Below, in pieces: positions 50,475-59,133 of a stretch of 64,000 nt of DNA; position 1 is the first letter of the stretch; every line of letters begins with the position of its first letter. The notes under the pieces were generated by a model. The model saw only the letters and a program-made list of their open reading frames with translations. It was not told the DNA's origin and ran no database searches. Both the position numbers and the translations under genes were made by a program. The DNA comes from Streptomyces sp. R28 (GTDB lineage: Bacteria > Actinomycetota > Actinomycetes > Streptomycetales > Streptomycetaceae): NCBI RefSeq assembly GCF_041052385.1, contig NZ_CP163439.1, forward strand, positions 3,895,001 through 3,959,000, written 5' to 3'.

Positions 50475-50708
50475 ATGAAGAAGATCAGCGCGCTCGCCGC
50501 GCTCACCATGGCAGGCCTCCTACTCGCCACACCGGCCCACGCCGACAACGGCGACCGGGGCCGTATCAACATCGCCGGCTACCGGGACTTCTCCACCGCC
50601 AACCTCTGCAGGCAGGCGATCGGGCTCATCCCAGTGGCCGCCCCGTGGACGGGCGCCGCGTTGGAGGACGCCTGCAACAACCGCGACCACGCCGAGATGC
50701 GCGACTAG
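50475..50708 (+). CDS. Small secreted protein of unknown function
   Basis: A 77-residue precursor with a clear signal (MKKISALAALTMAGLLLATP, cleavage after AHA). The mature part of about 55 residues has two cysteines (ANLCRQAI and EDACNNRD) that could form one disulfide. ATG 50475 is the only start that places the signal at the N-terminus; the ribosome binding site is poor. I do not recognise the family. The gene lies between the nuclease terminator and the convergent ThDP-enzyme gene. Confidence 0.65.
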   Translation: MKKISALAALTMAGLLLATPAHADNGDRGRINIAGYRDFSTANLCRQAIGLIPVAAPWTGAALEDACNNRDHAEMRD

Positions 50709-50720
50709 GCAGCCGGGGCA

Positions 50721-52421
50721 TCACGTCGTGAGGTGCGTCGGCGCGAACATCCGCAGCACCGCCGGGAGCACGACCACCGACGGGCCGGCGGTCTGAAGGG
50801 CCTTCGCCAGATCCGCCTCCAGTGTCTCCGGGGTCGTACGGACCCCGGGGACACCGAAGGACTCGGCCAGCGCCACGTAGTCCGGCCGCGTCAGCTCCGT
50901 CGCCGTCGCCTCACCGAAGGCGTCCGTCATGTACTCGCGCAGGATGCCGTAGCCGCCGTCGTCGACGATGAGCCAGGTGACGTTCAGGTCGTACTGGCGG
51001 GCCGTCGCGAGCTCGGCGATCGAGTACAGGGCCCCTCCGTCACCGGAGACCGCCAGCACCGGCCGGGTCGGATCCGCGGCCGCCGCGCCGAGGGCCGCCG
51101 GGAAGCCGTAGCCGAGGCCGCCGGCACCCTGGGCGGAGTGCATGTGGTTGGGGCCCTTGGCGTCGAAGGCCGACCAGGCCCAGTACGCGAGGATCGTCAT
51201 GTCCCAGAAGGACGGGGAGTCGGCGGGGAGGGCGCGGCGTACGGACGCCAACACCCCCTGTTCCAGGGTGAGTTCCTGGGCGTCGATGCGGTCGGCGACC
51301 TTCGCGAGGACCTCACGGACACGCTCCGGCGCCGACGGGGACGCCCCGCCGTCCTCCCGTTCCGTCACCGTCTCCAGCAGCGCCTGCAAGGCCAGCCGCG
51401 CATCCGCGTGGATGCCCAGCGCGGGGTGGTTGGACTCCAGCTTGCCGAGGTCGGCCTCGATCTGGATGACGCGGCCGCGCGGCTTGAACGTGTGGTAGTT
51501 CGAGGACAGTTCGCCCAGGCCCGAGCCGACGACGAGGAGTACGTCGGCGTCCTCCAGGAAGTCCGTCGTGTGCCGGTCCTCGATCCACGACTGGAGGGAC
51601 AGCGGGTGCTTCCAGGGGAACGCGCCCTTGCCGCCGGGGGTCGTGACGACCGGTGCCTGGAGCGTCTCCGCCAGCTGCTTCAGCTTGCCCGAGGCGTCCG
51701 CCCGTACCACTCCCCCGCCCGCGATGATCGCCGGACGGGCGGCTCGCGACAGCAAGTCGGCCGCCACCGCCGTCAGTTCGGGGCGCGGCGGCAGCTCCTC
51801 GGGGAAGGCGTCGCCGCCCGTCACCACCGGGATCGACGTCTGCGCGAGCAGCACGTCCTGCGGGATCTCCACCCACACCGGGCCGTGCGGGGCCGTGAGT
51901 GCCGACTTCCAGGCCGCCTCGATGGCGGAGGGGATCTGGGACTGGGTGCGGACGGTGTGGACCGACTTCACCACGCCGCGGAACGACGCCGCCTGGTCCG
52001 GGAGTTCGTGCAGATAACCATGCCTGCCGCCGCCCAGTCCCGCCGTCGGGATCTGGCTGCTGATCGCCAGCACGGGGGCCGATGCCGCGGCCGCCTCCTG
52101 GAGCGCGGCCAGCGATGTCAGCGCCCCCGGGCCCGTCGACAGCAGCAGGGGGGCCGCCTCGCCCGTGATCCGGCCGTACGCGTCCGCCGCGAACCCGGCG
52201 TTGTTCTCCACCCGCAGCCCGAGGTACCGCAGGTCGGAACGGCGTAGCGCGTCGAACATGCCCAGCGCGTGCTGGCCGGGCAGCCCGAAGACCGTCGTCG
52301 CGCCGAGCCCGGCCAGCGTCTCCACGACCAGGTCTCCGCCGTTGCGGCCGGCCGGAGGGTTCAGGGCGGCGGCGATCTGCGCCTCCGTCGGGCGGAGTAC
52401 CAGGTCGTGGTCGTGGGTCAC
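50721..52421 (-). CDS. Thiamine-diphosphate-dependent enzyme (acetolactate synthase-like)
   Basis: A 566-residue three-domain ThDP enzyme. The Pyr domain has [15 protein letters not shown] and the cofactor-activating Glu72 in [16 protein letters not shown] central Rossmann-like domain follows. The PP domain has the GDGG motif (near 456), but the following NN pair is replaced (VDDGGYG). It probably decarboxylates or ligates a 2-oxo acid. GTG 52421 overlaps the stop of the agmatinase-like gene (GTGA), so both belong to one operon and perhaps to arginine or guanidino-compound breakdown. Confidence 0.85.
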   Translation of the reverse strand: MTHDHDLVLRPTEAQIAAALNPPAGRNGGDLVVETLAGLGATTVFGLPGQHALGMFDALRRSDLRYLGLRVENNAGFAADAYGRITGEAAPLLLSTGPGALTSLAALQEAAAASAPVLAISSQIPTAGLGGGRHGYLHELPDQAASFRGVVKSVHTVRTQSQIPSAIEAAWKSALTAPHGPVWVEIPQDVLLAQTSIPVVTGGDAFPEELPPRPELTAVAADLLSRAARPAIIAGGGVVRADASGKLKQLAETLQAPVVTTPGGKGAFPWKHPLSLQSWIEDRHTTDFLEDADVLLVVGSGLGELSSNYHTFKPRGRVIQIEADLGKLESNHPALGIHADARLALQALLETVTEREDGGASPSAPERVREVLAKVADRIDAQELTLEQGVLASVRRALPADSPSFWDMTILAYWAWSAFDAKGPNHMHSAQGAGGLGYGFPAALGAAAADPTRPVLAVSGDGGALYSIAELATARQYDLNVTWLIVDDGGYGILREYMTDAFGEATATELTRPDYVALAESFGVPGVRTTPETLEADLAKALQTAGPSVVVLPAVLRMFAPTHLTT

Positions 52422-53398
52422 TTGCCGTCGCTCTCCTTACGGGCCGCCGCGATCTGGCGGGACATGATCGTGGTCAGTTCGTACGCCGTGTGGGACGCGG
52501 CCACCGACGTGATCTCGGCGTGATCGTACGCGGGCGCCACCTCGACGACGTCCGCGGAGACCAGGTTGCAGGAGGCCAGTCCCCGCAGGATCTCCAGCAG
52601 CTCGCGCGAGGTCATGCCGCCCGCCTCGGGGGTGCCGGTGCCGGGGGCGTGCGCCGGGTCGAGGCAGTCGATGTCGATGGAGATGTACAGCGGGCGATCG
52701 CCGATGCGCTGGCGCAGCTGGTCGGCGACCTCGTCGGCGCCGCGCCGGTAGACGTCCGCCGACGTGACGATGCCAAAGCCCATCTTCTCGTCGTCGGTCA
52801 GGTCCTGCTTGCCGTACAGCGGGCCGCGGATGCCGACGTGGGAGAGGGCGGAGGTGTCGAGGATGCCCTCCTCCACCGCGCGCCGGAAGGGCGTGCCGTG
52901 GGTGTACTCCGCGCCGAAGTACGTGTCCCAGGTGTCGAGGTGGGCGTCGAAGTGGAGCAGGGCGACCGGGCCGTGCTTCTTCGCCACCGAGCGCAGCAGC
53001 GGGAGCGCGATGGTGTGGTCGCCGCCCAGGGTCATCAGGCGGGCGCCGGTGCCGATCAGGTCGTCGGCGGCGGCCTCGACCGTCTCGACGGCCTCGTTGA
53101 TGTTGAACGGGTTGACCGCGATGTCGCCGCCGTCCGCCACCTGGGCGAGGGCGAAGGGGGAGGCGTCCTGTGCCGGGTTGTACGGGCGCAGCAGCCTGGA
53201 GGCCTCGCGGATCGCGTTGCCGCCGAAGCGGGCGCCCGGCCGGTAGGAGACGCCCGAGTCGAACGGGACGCCGACCACGGCCACGTCGGCGCGGCCGACC
53301 TCGTCGAGGCGGGGCAGCCGGGCGAAGGTCGCGGGTCCGGCGTACCGCGGGATGCGGGAGGAGTCGACAGGGCCGCGGGGCGTCTCGTTGCCAGTCAT
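52418..53398 (-). CDS. speB: Agmatinase/guanidinobutyrase-family ureohydrolase
   Basis: A 326-residue ureohydrolase with all metal-binding motifs: [21 protein letters not shown] and [22 protein letters not shown] hold the two Mn ions. It should split agmatine, 4-guanidinobutyrate or a similar guanidino compound to urea and an amine or amino acid. The residues that choose the substrate cannot be judged by eye. ATG 53398 starts [19 protein letters not shown]. It is followed in the operon by the ThDP enzyme and preceded by a symporter gene 54 bp upstream in the same direction. Confidence 0.88.
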   Translation of the reverse strand: MTGNETPRGPVDSSRIPRYAGPATFARLPRLDEVGRADVAVVGVPFDSGVSYRPGARFGGNAIREASRLLRPYNPAQDASPFALAQVADGGDIAVNPFNINEAVETVEAAADDLIGTGARLMTLGGDHTIALPLLRSVAKKHGPVALLHFDAHLDTWDTYFGAEYTHGTPFRRAVEEGILDTSALSHVGIRGPLYGKQDLTDDEKMGFGIVTSADVYRRGADEVADQLRQRIGDRPLYISIDIDCLDPAHAPGTGTPEAGGMTSRELLEILRGLASCNLVSADVVEVAPAYDHAEITSVAASHTAYELTTIMSRQIAAARKESDGK

Positions 53399-53452
53399 CG
53401 TGAAATGCCTTCTTTCCTACGCTTCGTCGCGTATGTACTTCCGCCTGTGACT

Positions 53453-54925
53453 CTACTGGGGAGCCGGCACCGGTTCGGACACGAGTTCGGGATCCCGCCC
53501 GGCGAGACGCTCACGCCAGGCGGCGAGCACGGCCGCGTCGGTCGGCCTTGTCATCAAGGAGACGGCGATGTAGGCGGCGAGGGAAGACAGCAGGCCGTAG
53601 TAGACGGGTTCGTTGGCGAGGATGCCGTGGGTCGCCATCAGGACGATCACCGTCACGCCGCCGACGACGACCGAGGCCAGCGCGCCGTGCGCCGTTCCGC
53701 GCCGCCACAGCAGCCCGCCCAGGATCGGCACGAGCAGTCCGCCGACGAGGAGGTTGTAGGCGACGGTGAGCGCCTCGACCACGTTGTCGATCGCGATCGC
53801 CGTGGCGATGACGGCGAGGCCCATGAGGAGGATGAAGGCGCGGTTGCCCTTCACCTCGTCGTGCGCGCCGTCGTGTGTGTCCTCCGTACGGCGGACCGCG
53901 CCCCGCAGCCGCGACCAGATGTCGTTGTTGGCGACGGTCGCGCAGGCGATGAGCGCGCCGGAGGAGGTGGACATCACGGCCGCGAGGGCGGCGGCGAGCA
54001 CCAGACCCCGTACGCCGACCGGGAGTTCGTCCTTGACGATGGTCGCGAAGGCGTCGTCCGCACTGCCGAGCTCGGGGTAGAGCACCTTGGCCGCGGTACC
54101 GATGACGGCACCGGCGAGGGCGTAGGCGAGACAGTAGGCGCCGGCGACGGTGCCGCCCCACTTGGCGGTCCTGTCGCTGCGGGCGGTGAAGACGCGCTGC
54201 CAGATGTCCTGCCCGATGAGCATGCCGAAGGTGTAGATCAGGACGTAGGTGAAGATCGTCTCGCCGCCGATGCCGAGCGGATCGAAGTACTCGGTGGGCA
54301 GCTGCGCCTTCATCTCGCTGAACCCGCCCGCCTTGACGACGGCGATGGGCAGCAGGAGCAGCAGCACCCCGACCGTCTTCACCACGAACTGCACCATGTC
54401 GGTCAGGGTGATCGACCACATGCCGCCGAGCGCCGAGTAGGCGACGACGATCGAGCCGCCGAGGACGATCGCGAGCGTCCGGTTCATGTCGAACAGGACG
54501 TCGAAGATCGTGGCGTACGCGATGGTCGACGTGACCGCGAGCATGAGGGTGTACGCCCACATGACGACACCGGAGATGACGCCGGCCCGGCCGCCGTAGC
54601 GCAGGTCGAGCATCTCGGAGACGGTGTAGACCTTCAGGCGGGCGATACGGGCGGAGAAGAAGACGGAGAGCGCGAGGAGCCCGAGGCCGATGGTGAACAC
54701 CATCCAGGCACCGGAGAGCCCGTACTGGTAACCGAGGCCCACACCCCCGATGGTGGACGCGCCGCCGAGGACGATCGCGGCCATGGTGCCGGAGTACATG
54801 GCCGGCCCGAGCCGGCGCCCGGCCACCAGGAACTCGCTCTTGGACTTGGCGCGGCGCATGCCCCACCAGCCCATGGCCAGCATGCCGGCCAGATAGACGA
54901 CGATCACTGTGTAGTCGACGGCCAC
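53453..54925 (-). CDS. Sodium:solute symporter (SSS family)
   Basis: A 490-residue membrane protein with about thirteen hydrophobic helices. SSS hallmarks are the start MGWWGMRRAKSKSEFLVAGR, IGGVGLGYQYGLSGAW, LDLRYGGRAGVISGVVMWAY, and AAALAAVMSTSSGALIACAT with the sodium-site serines. It probably imports the substrate of the agmatinase/ThDP operon. GTG 54925 has GGGAGGTCCCC upstream; TTG 54940 is less likely. It is divergent from a PucR-type regulator. Confidence 0.9.
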   Translation of the reverse strand: MAVDYTVIVVYLAGMLAMGWWGMRRAKSKSEFLVAGRRLGPAMYSGTMAAIVLGGASTIGGVGLGYQYGLSGAWMVFTIGLGLLALSVFFSARIARLKVYTVSEMLDLRYGGRAGVISGVVMWAYTLMLAVTSTIAYATIFDVLFDMNRTLAIVLGGSIVVAYSALGGMWSITLTDMVQFVVKTVGVLLLLLPIAVVKAGGFSEMKAQLPTEYFDPLGIGGETIFTYVLIYTFGMLIGQDIWQRVFTARSDRTAKWGGTVAGAYCLAYALAGAVIGTAAKVLYPELGSADDAFATIVKDELPVGVRGLVLAAALAAVMSTSSGALIACATVANNDIWSRLRGAVRRTEDTHDGAHDEVKGNRAFILLMGLAVIATAIAIDNVVEALTVAYNLLVGGLLVPILGGLLWRRGTAHGALASVVVGGVTVIVLMATHGILANEPVYYGLLSSLAAYIAVSLMTRPTDAAVLAAWRERLAGRDPELVSEPVPAPQ

Positions 54926-54937
54926 GGGGACCTCCCT

Positions 54938-54953
54938 CAATCGAACGCTCGAA
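54938..54953. promoter_or_regulatory. Possible operator between symporter and pucR-like gene
   Basis: The sequence ATCGAACGCTCGAAT is a near-palindrome placed 13 bp before the symporter start and 100 bp before the divergent regulator. Symmetry and position suggest a binding site for the PucR-like protein. Confidence 0.4.
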
Positions 54954-55053
54954 TCGCCGGGGGGTGACAGACGTCGACACTAGGTGGCCGGAAAGAGACT
55001 GCGAAGTGTACGTTTCATCCATCTGAGGTTGCGTGACTGGAGGAAACATCCAC

Positions 55054-56757
55054 ATGCCGGACCCGGCCGTTCCGCCCACCCCACCCGTACCGCTCTCGGC
55101 GCTCCTGGCCCGCGAGGACCTGGGCCTGCGCCAGATCGCCGGCCCGACGGACGCGGACGGGGAGGGGGCCGGAGACAGGGACAGGGACGGGGACGGGGAC
55201 GGGGGCACGGTCATCCACTGGGCGCACACCTCGGAGATGGCCGATCCGTATCCGTATCTGCTGGGCGGGGAGCTGCTGCTGACGGCCGGGGTGCACATCC
55301 CGGAGGCGGCGGGGTCGGGGACCTACTTCGACGACTACGTGTCGAGGATCGTGGCGGCGGGCGGCGCGGCGCTCGGCTTCGGGCTCGCTCCCGTGCACGA
55401 CACGGTGCCGCGCGCCCTGGTGGCGGCGTGCGACACGTACGGCCTCCCGCTTCTGGAGGTCCCGCCCCGGACGACCTTCTCGGGCGTGGCCCGCGCGGTC
55501 TGGCAGCTCATGGCCCAGGCCCGCCACGCCGAGCTGCGCCGCGTGACGGAGGCCCAGCAGAGCCTGGCGGCGGCGGCCTCCCGCCCGGATCCGGTACGGG
55601 CGGTCCTGCGGCAGCTGGCCCAGCGGGTGGGGGGCTGGGCGGTGCTGTACGGGCCGGAGGGGGCGGTGATCGGAGAGGCGGGGCGGGAGGCGCCGGACGA
55701 TGCGGTGCGGGCGGCGCTGGCGGAGTTGACGGCAGTGGTACGTCCGGTGGTGACCGCAACCGCGGGAGCGGCCGGCCGTGAGACCGCACGGCAGACCGGC
55801 GGCTCGCAGGCCACCCGGTCGACCGCCGCCCCGGACTCCGCCGGAACAGCCGCCCGCGCCACCGCACGGCGGGCCACCCGCCTCGAAGCCCCACGTCCGA
55901 GCGCCGAGACGCCCCACGCCGTCGCCCGCCCGTCCACGCCTCCCTCCCCCACCTCCGCGACCGACACCATCGCCGGCACCCACCTCGCCACCTACGCCCT
56001 CGGCGCCGACCAGGGCTTCGTCCTCGGCGTCGCCGCCCCGCACCGCGAGCCCGGCGACCACACCATCGCCTCCGTCGCCGCCGTGCTCCTCTCCCTCCTC
56101 ACCGGCGAGCACCAGAGCGGCTCGGGGGCGGCCCGCTCGTCGGCGCTCGTACGGCTGCTGCTGGGTGCCGAGCCGCAGGCGGTGGCCCCGCTGCTGGGCG
56201 GCGACCGGTGGCTCGTGGTCCACGGCCGCCCCGACACCCAGCCCTGCGATCCGGTCGCGGCCTCGGCGCTGGGCGCGGCGCTCGGCTCCCCGCTGGTCGA
56301 CCTGGCGCCGGACGCCGTACGCGTCCTCGTCCCGGCGGACCGCGAACCGTCCCCGCAGCCCGGCTGGACCCTGGGCGTCAGCGCCCCCGCGACCGCGCAC
56401 GACTGGCCGGCGGCCGACACCCAGGCGGCCCGGGCCCTGTCCCGGGCGAGGGCCACCCGCACACCCCTGTTCCGGCACGGCACGCACCGCCCGGCCCTCA
56501 CGGACCTGCTCTCCCCCGACGAGGCGCAGGCCCACGCCCGCGCGCTCCTCGCGCCCCTGACCGCGCCCCTCACCGAGACCCTGCGCACCTGGCTCTCCCT
56601 GCACGGCAGTTGGGACCGCACGGCCGTCGCCCTGTCCGTCCACCGCAACACCGTCCGGCAACGGATCGCCCGTTGCGCGGCGCTTCTCGACACGGACCTG
56701 GACGACCCGGACGTACGGATGGAACTGTGGTTCGCCCTGCGCCACACCGAGCAGTGA
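55054..56757 (+). CDS. PucR-family transcriptional regulator
   Basis: A 567-residue regulator. The N-terminal PucR domain (about 10-150, with GGELLLTAGVHIPE and VPRALVAACDTYGLPLLEVP) precedes a variable middle part, including an Ala/Thr/Arg-rich linker (about 240-305), and the C-terminal PucR helix-turn-helix (SWDRTAVALSVHRNTVRQRI). An Asp/Gly/Arg run from GACAGGGACGGG-type repeats (about codons 42-52) may vary between strains. PucR proteins usually control uptake and breakdown of purines or amines; here the divergent symporter-agmatinase-ThDP genes are likely targets. ATG 55054 has GGAGGAAAC ten bases upstream; GTG 55033 is an alternative. Confidence 0.88.
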   Translation: MPDPAVPPTPPVPLSALLAREDLGLRQIAGPTDADGEGAGDRDRDGDGDGGTVIHWAHTSEMADPYPYLLGGELLLTAGVHIPEAAGSGTYFDDYVSRIVAAGGAALGFGLAPVHDTVPRALVAACDTYGLPLLEVPPRTTFSGVARAVWQLMAQARHAELRRVTEAQQSLAAAASRPDPVRAVLRQLAQRVGGWAVLYGPEGAVIGEAGREAPDDAVRAALAELTAVVRPVVTATAGAAGRETARQTGGSQATRSTAAPDSAGTAARATARRATRLEAPRPSAETPHAVARPSTPPSPTSATDTIAGTHLATYALGADQGFVLGVAAPHREPGDHTIASVAAVLLSLLTGEHQSGSGAARSSALVRLLLGAEPQAVAPLLGGDRWLVVHGRPDTQPCDPVAASALGAALGSPLVDLAPDAVRVLVPADREPSPQPGWTLGVSAPATAHDWPAADTQAARALSRARATRTPLFRHGTHRPALTDLLSPDEAQAHARALLAPLTAPLTETLRTWLSLHGSWDRTAVALSVHRNTVRQRIARCAALLDTDLDDPDVRMELWFALRHTEQ

Positions 56758-56831
56758 TCCGGACAGTGACCCGCGTCGCACGCGCACCGGACGCGGGCGT
56801 TCCCACAGTTGTCTGCCTCACAATGGGGACC

Positions 56832-57623
56832 ATGCCGATACCCGGGACACCCAGCCGCGCCGAGCTCGTCGACCACCTCGTCAGAACCCGTATCGCGGGC
56901 GACGTCGCCACTCCCCGCGAGAACAACCTCTCCCACTACCGCAAGCTGGCGAACGGCGACCGCCACTACTGGCTCGGCCTGGAGCTCGGCGACCGCTGGA
57001 CCGACGAGCAGGACGTCCTCGCGGTGATGGCGGAGCGCGTCGGGGTGAACGACGACGCCGAGCACCGCCACGGTCAGGACACCATCGACCCCGAGCTGAC
57101 GGTGGCCGCGCTGGAGCGCATGGCGGGCCGCCTGCGCAAGGCGGCGGAGGGCCGGCAGCGGGTGCTCTTCGCGACCGGCCACCCGGGCGGCCTGCTGGAC
57201 GTCCACCGCGCGACGGCGGCGGCGTTGCGCGCGGCGGGCTGCGAGATCGTCGTCATCCCGGAGGGCCTGCAGACGGACGAGGGCTACGTCATGCAGTTCG
57301 CCGACGTGGCGGTCCTGGAACACGGGGCCACCCTCTGGCACACCCACTCCGGCGAGCCGATGAAGGCCATCCTGACGGGACTTGAGCGCGAGGGCCGTCC
57401 GCTGCCGGACCTGGTCGTCGCGGACCACGGGTGGGCGGGGTACGCCGGGCAGCACGGAGTCGACTCCGTCGGGTACGCGGACTGCAACGACCCGGCGCTC
57501 TTCCTCGCGGAGGCGGAGGGGATCGTGCAGGTGGTGGTGCCGTTGGACGACCACGTCGTCAGCCCGCGCTTCTACGACCCGATGACGGCGTATCTGCTGA
57601 GTGAGGCGGGCCTGGCCGAGTAA
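56832..57623 (+). CDS. Conserved actinobacterial protein, annotated elsewhere as a phosphatase
   Basis: A 263-residue soluble protein starting MPIPGTPSRAELVDHLV. Histidine-containing stretches HRHGQDTIDPEL, FATGHPGGLLDVHR, TLWHTHSGEPM and VVADHGWAGYAG and an aspartate-rich end suggest a metal or phosphate site. I recall homologues labelled as phosphatase in Streptomyces, but I see no diagnostic HAD or HP motif, so the function is open. ATG 56823 is three codons upstream and equally possible. It follows the PucR-like gene by 74 bp. Confidence 0.7.
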   Translation: MPIPGTPSRAELVDHLVRTRIAGDVATPRENNLSHYRKLANGDRHYWLGLELGDRWTDEQDVLAVMAERVGVNDDAEHRHGQDTIDPELTVAALERMAGRLRKAAEGRQRVLFATGHPGGLLDVHRATAAALRAAGCEIVVIPEGLQTDEGYVMQFADVAVLEHGATLWHTHSGEPMKAILTGLEREGRPLPDLVVADHGWAGYAGQHGVDSVGYADCNDPALFLAEAEGIVQVVVPLDDHVVSPRFYDPMTAYLLSEAGLAE

Positions 57624-57713
57624 GAGTGGGTTGTACTCGACCACGTTGAAGTCTCGCGGGCGCCGGGCGCAGCGCGCCTGCCCGCGCAGCCCCTCCCCCC
57701 ACTCGCCGAGAAG

Positions 57714-58204
57714 GTGCCCGAACGGCCGCCGTCCCTGGCGCACCGGACGCGCAGACCGGCGGCCACCCCCGCGCGGGAGGGACGTCGGCTGTACGTCATC
57801 GACGGCATCCGTCTGCTCGCCGCCCTGTTGGTGGCCGTGCACCACTACGCCGGCACCTACCGGCTCGACCGGCCAACTGCGGGAGATACTGCTCAACCTC
57901 ACGATGCTGCAGTCCGGTTCGGCCTCGCCGCATGTCGACGGCGTCTACTGGACACCGCTGGAAGTGGCTGGTCACCGCGGGAGCGCTGACGTATCCGCTC
58001 TACCTGACGCACTACCTGGCCGGTACGGCGCTGATCAACCGCCTGCGGGACACCATGGACCCCCGGCTGCTGATCGTCGTGGTGATCGCCGGGTTCCTGG
58101 CACTGAGCCGGCTGGTCCACCGGTATGTGGAGCGACCGGCGGCCCGGTTGCTGAAGAGGGGGCTCGACACGTCCTTCGCGCGACTGCGGAACGCGCGTGG
58201 GTGA
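57714..58204 (+). pseudogene. Broken acyltransferase-3 (OafA-like) gene
   Basis: Three frames hold successive pieces of a family-3 membrane acyltransferase. The N-terminal helix RLYVIDGIRLLAALLVAVHH with YAGTYRLDRP is followed in another frame by LREILLNLTMLQSGSASPHV and DGVYWT, then in a third frame by WKWLVTAGALTYPLYLTHYL and the C-terminus RLVHRYVERPAARLL to the stop at 58204. The protein would normally be about 350-400 residues; two deletions (near 57870 and 57950) removed more than half. The histidine of VHHY in helix 1 is still present. Confidence 0.8.
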
Positions 58205-58231
58205 CGTGCCGGCCCCGGGGTCGGTGAGCGG

Positions 58232-59098
58232 TCACCTCGGGATGCGGACCACACCCTCCTGGATCACCGACACCGCCAGCTGCCCGTCCTGCGTGTAGAT
58301 ACGGGCCTGGCCGAGGCCCCGCCCGCCGTGCGCCGACGGCGACTCCTGGTCGTAGAGCAGCCACTCGTCCGCGCGGAAGGGGCGGTGGAACCACATCGCG
58401 TGGTCCAGGGAGGCGCCGACCACGTCCCCGACGGCCCAGCCGCCCCGCCCGTGCGCCAGCAGCACCGAGTCGAGGAGGGTCATATCCGAGACGTACGTGG
58501 CGAGTACGACGTGCAGGAGCGGGTCGTCGGCCAGCTTGCCGCTGGTGCGGAACCAGACCTGGGAGTGCGGTTCGCGGGGCTCGCCGAACCTGCCGTACGG
58601 CGGCTCGTCGACGTAGCGCAGGTCGACCGACTGACGGGCCTCCAGGAACCTCTCCACGACCACCGGGTCGAGGTGGTCGTAGTCGCGCAGCCGTTCCTGG
58701 GAGGTGGGAAGCGTCTCCGGGTCCGGCGCGGGCGGCATGGGGGCCTGGTGGTCCATGCCCTCCTCGTGGAGCTGGAAGGAGGCGGACAGGGCGAAGATCG
58801 GCTTGCCGTGCTGGACGGCGACGACGCGGCGGGTGGTGAAGGAGCGGCCGTCGCGCATGCGCTCGACGTTGTAGACGATGGGCGCGCCCGGGTCGCCGGT
58901 GCGCAGGAAGTACGCGTGCAGCGAGTGGGCGTGGCGGTCCTCGGGGACCGTACGCCCGGCGGCGACCAGCGCCTGGGCCGCGACCTGACCGCCGAAGACG
59001 CGCGGGACGACGGCGGAGCGGGACTGGCCGCGGAAGATGTTCTCCTCGATCTGCTCCAGGTCGAGCAGATCGAGGAGACCCTGTAGTGCCTCGTTCAT
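58232..59098 (-). CDS. tesB: Acyl-CoA thioesterase II (TesB-like)
   Basis: A 288-residue double-hotdog thioesterase that hydrolyses acyl-CoA to fatty acid and CoA. The N-terminal hotdog has RVFGGQVAAQALVAAGRTVP and LHAYFLRTGDP. The C-terminal hotdog has LATYVSDMTLLDSVLLAHGR with the catalytic Asp, ASLDHAMWFHRPFRADEWLL, and GLGQARIYTQDGQLAVSVIQ with the catalytic Gln. ATG 59098 lies 36 bp from the acyl-CoA dehydrogenase stop, so both are likely co-transcribed. Confidence 0.92.
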   Translation of the reverse strand: MNEALQGLLDLLDLEQIEENIFRGQSRSAVVPRVFGGQVAAQALVAAGRTVPEDRHAHSLHAYFLRTGDPGAPIVYNVERMRDGRSFTTRRVVAVQHGKPIFALSASFQLHEEGMDHQAPMPPAPDPETLPTSQERLRDYDHLDPVVVERFLEARQSVDLRYVDEPPYGRFGEPREPHSQVWFRTSGKLADDPLLHVVLATYVSDMTLLDSVLLAHGRGGWAVGDVVGASLDHAMWFHRPFRADEWLLYDQESPSAHGGRGLGQARIYTQDGQLAVSVIQEGVVRIPR

Positions 59099-59133
59099 GG
59101 CACCTTTTCTACTGTCCGGTAATTTCCAGGACC

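Noticed and set aside
52490..54967. 825-codon open frame on the plus strand opposite agmatinase and symporter
   Set aside because: It is antisense to two well-supported genes and rich in Asp, Gly, Arg and Val, the mirror of GC-rich codon use; no domain is visible.
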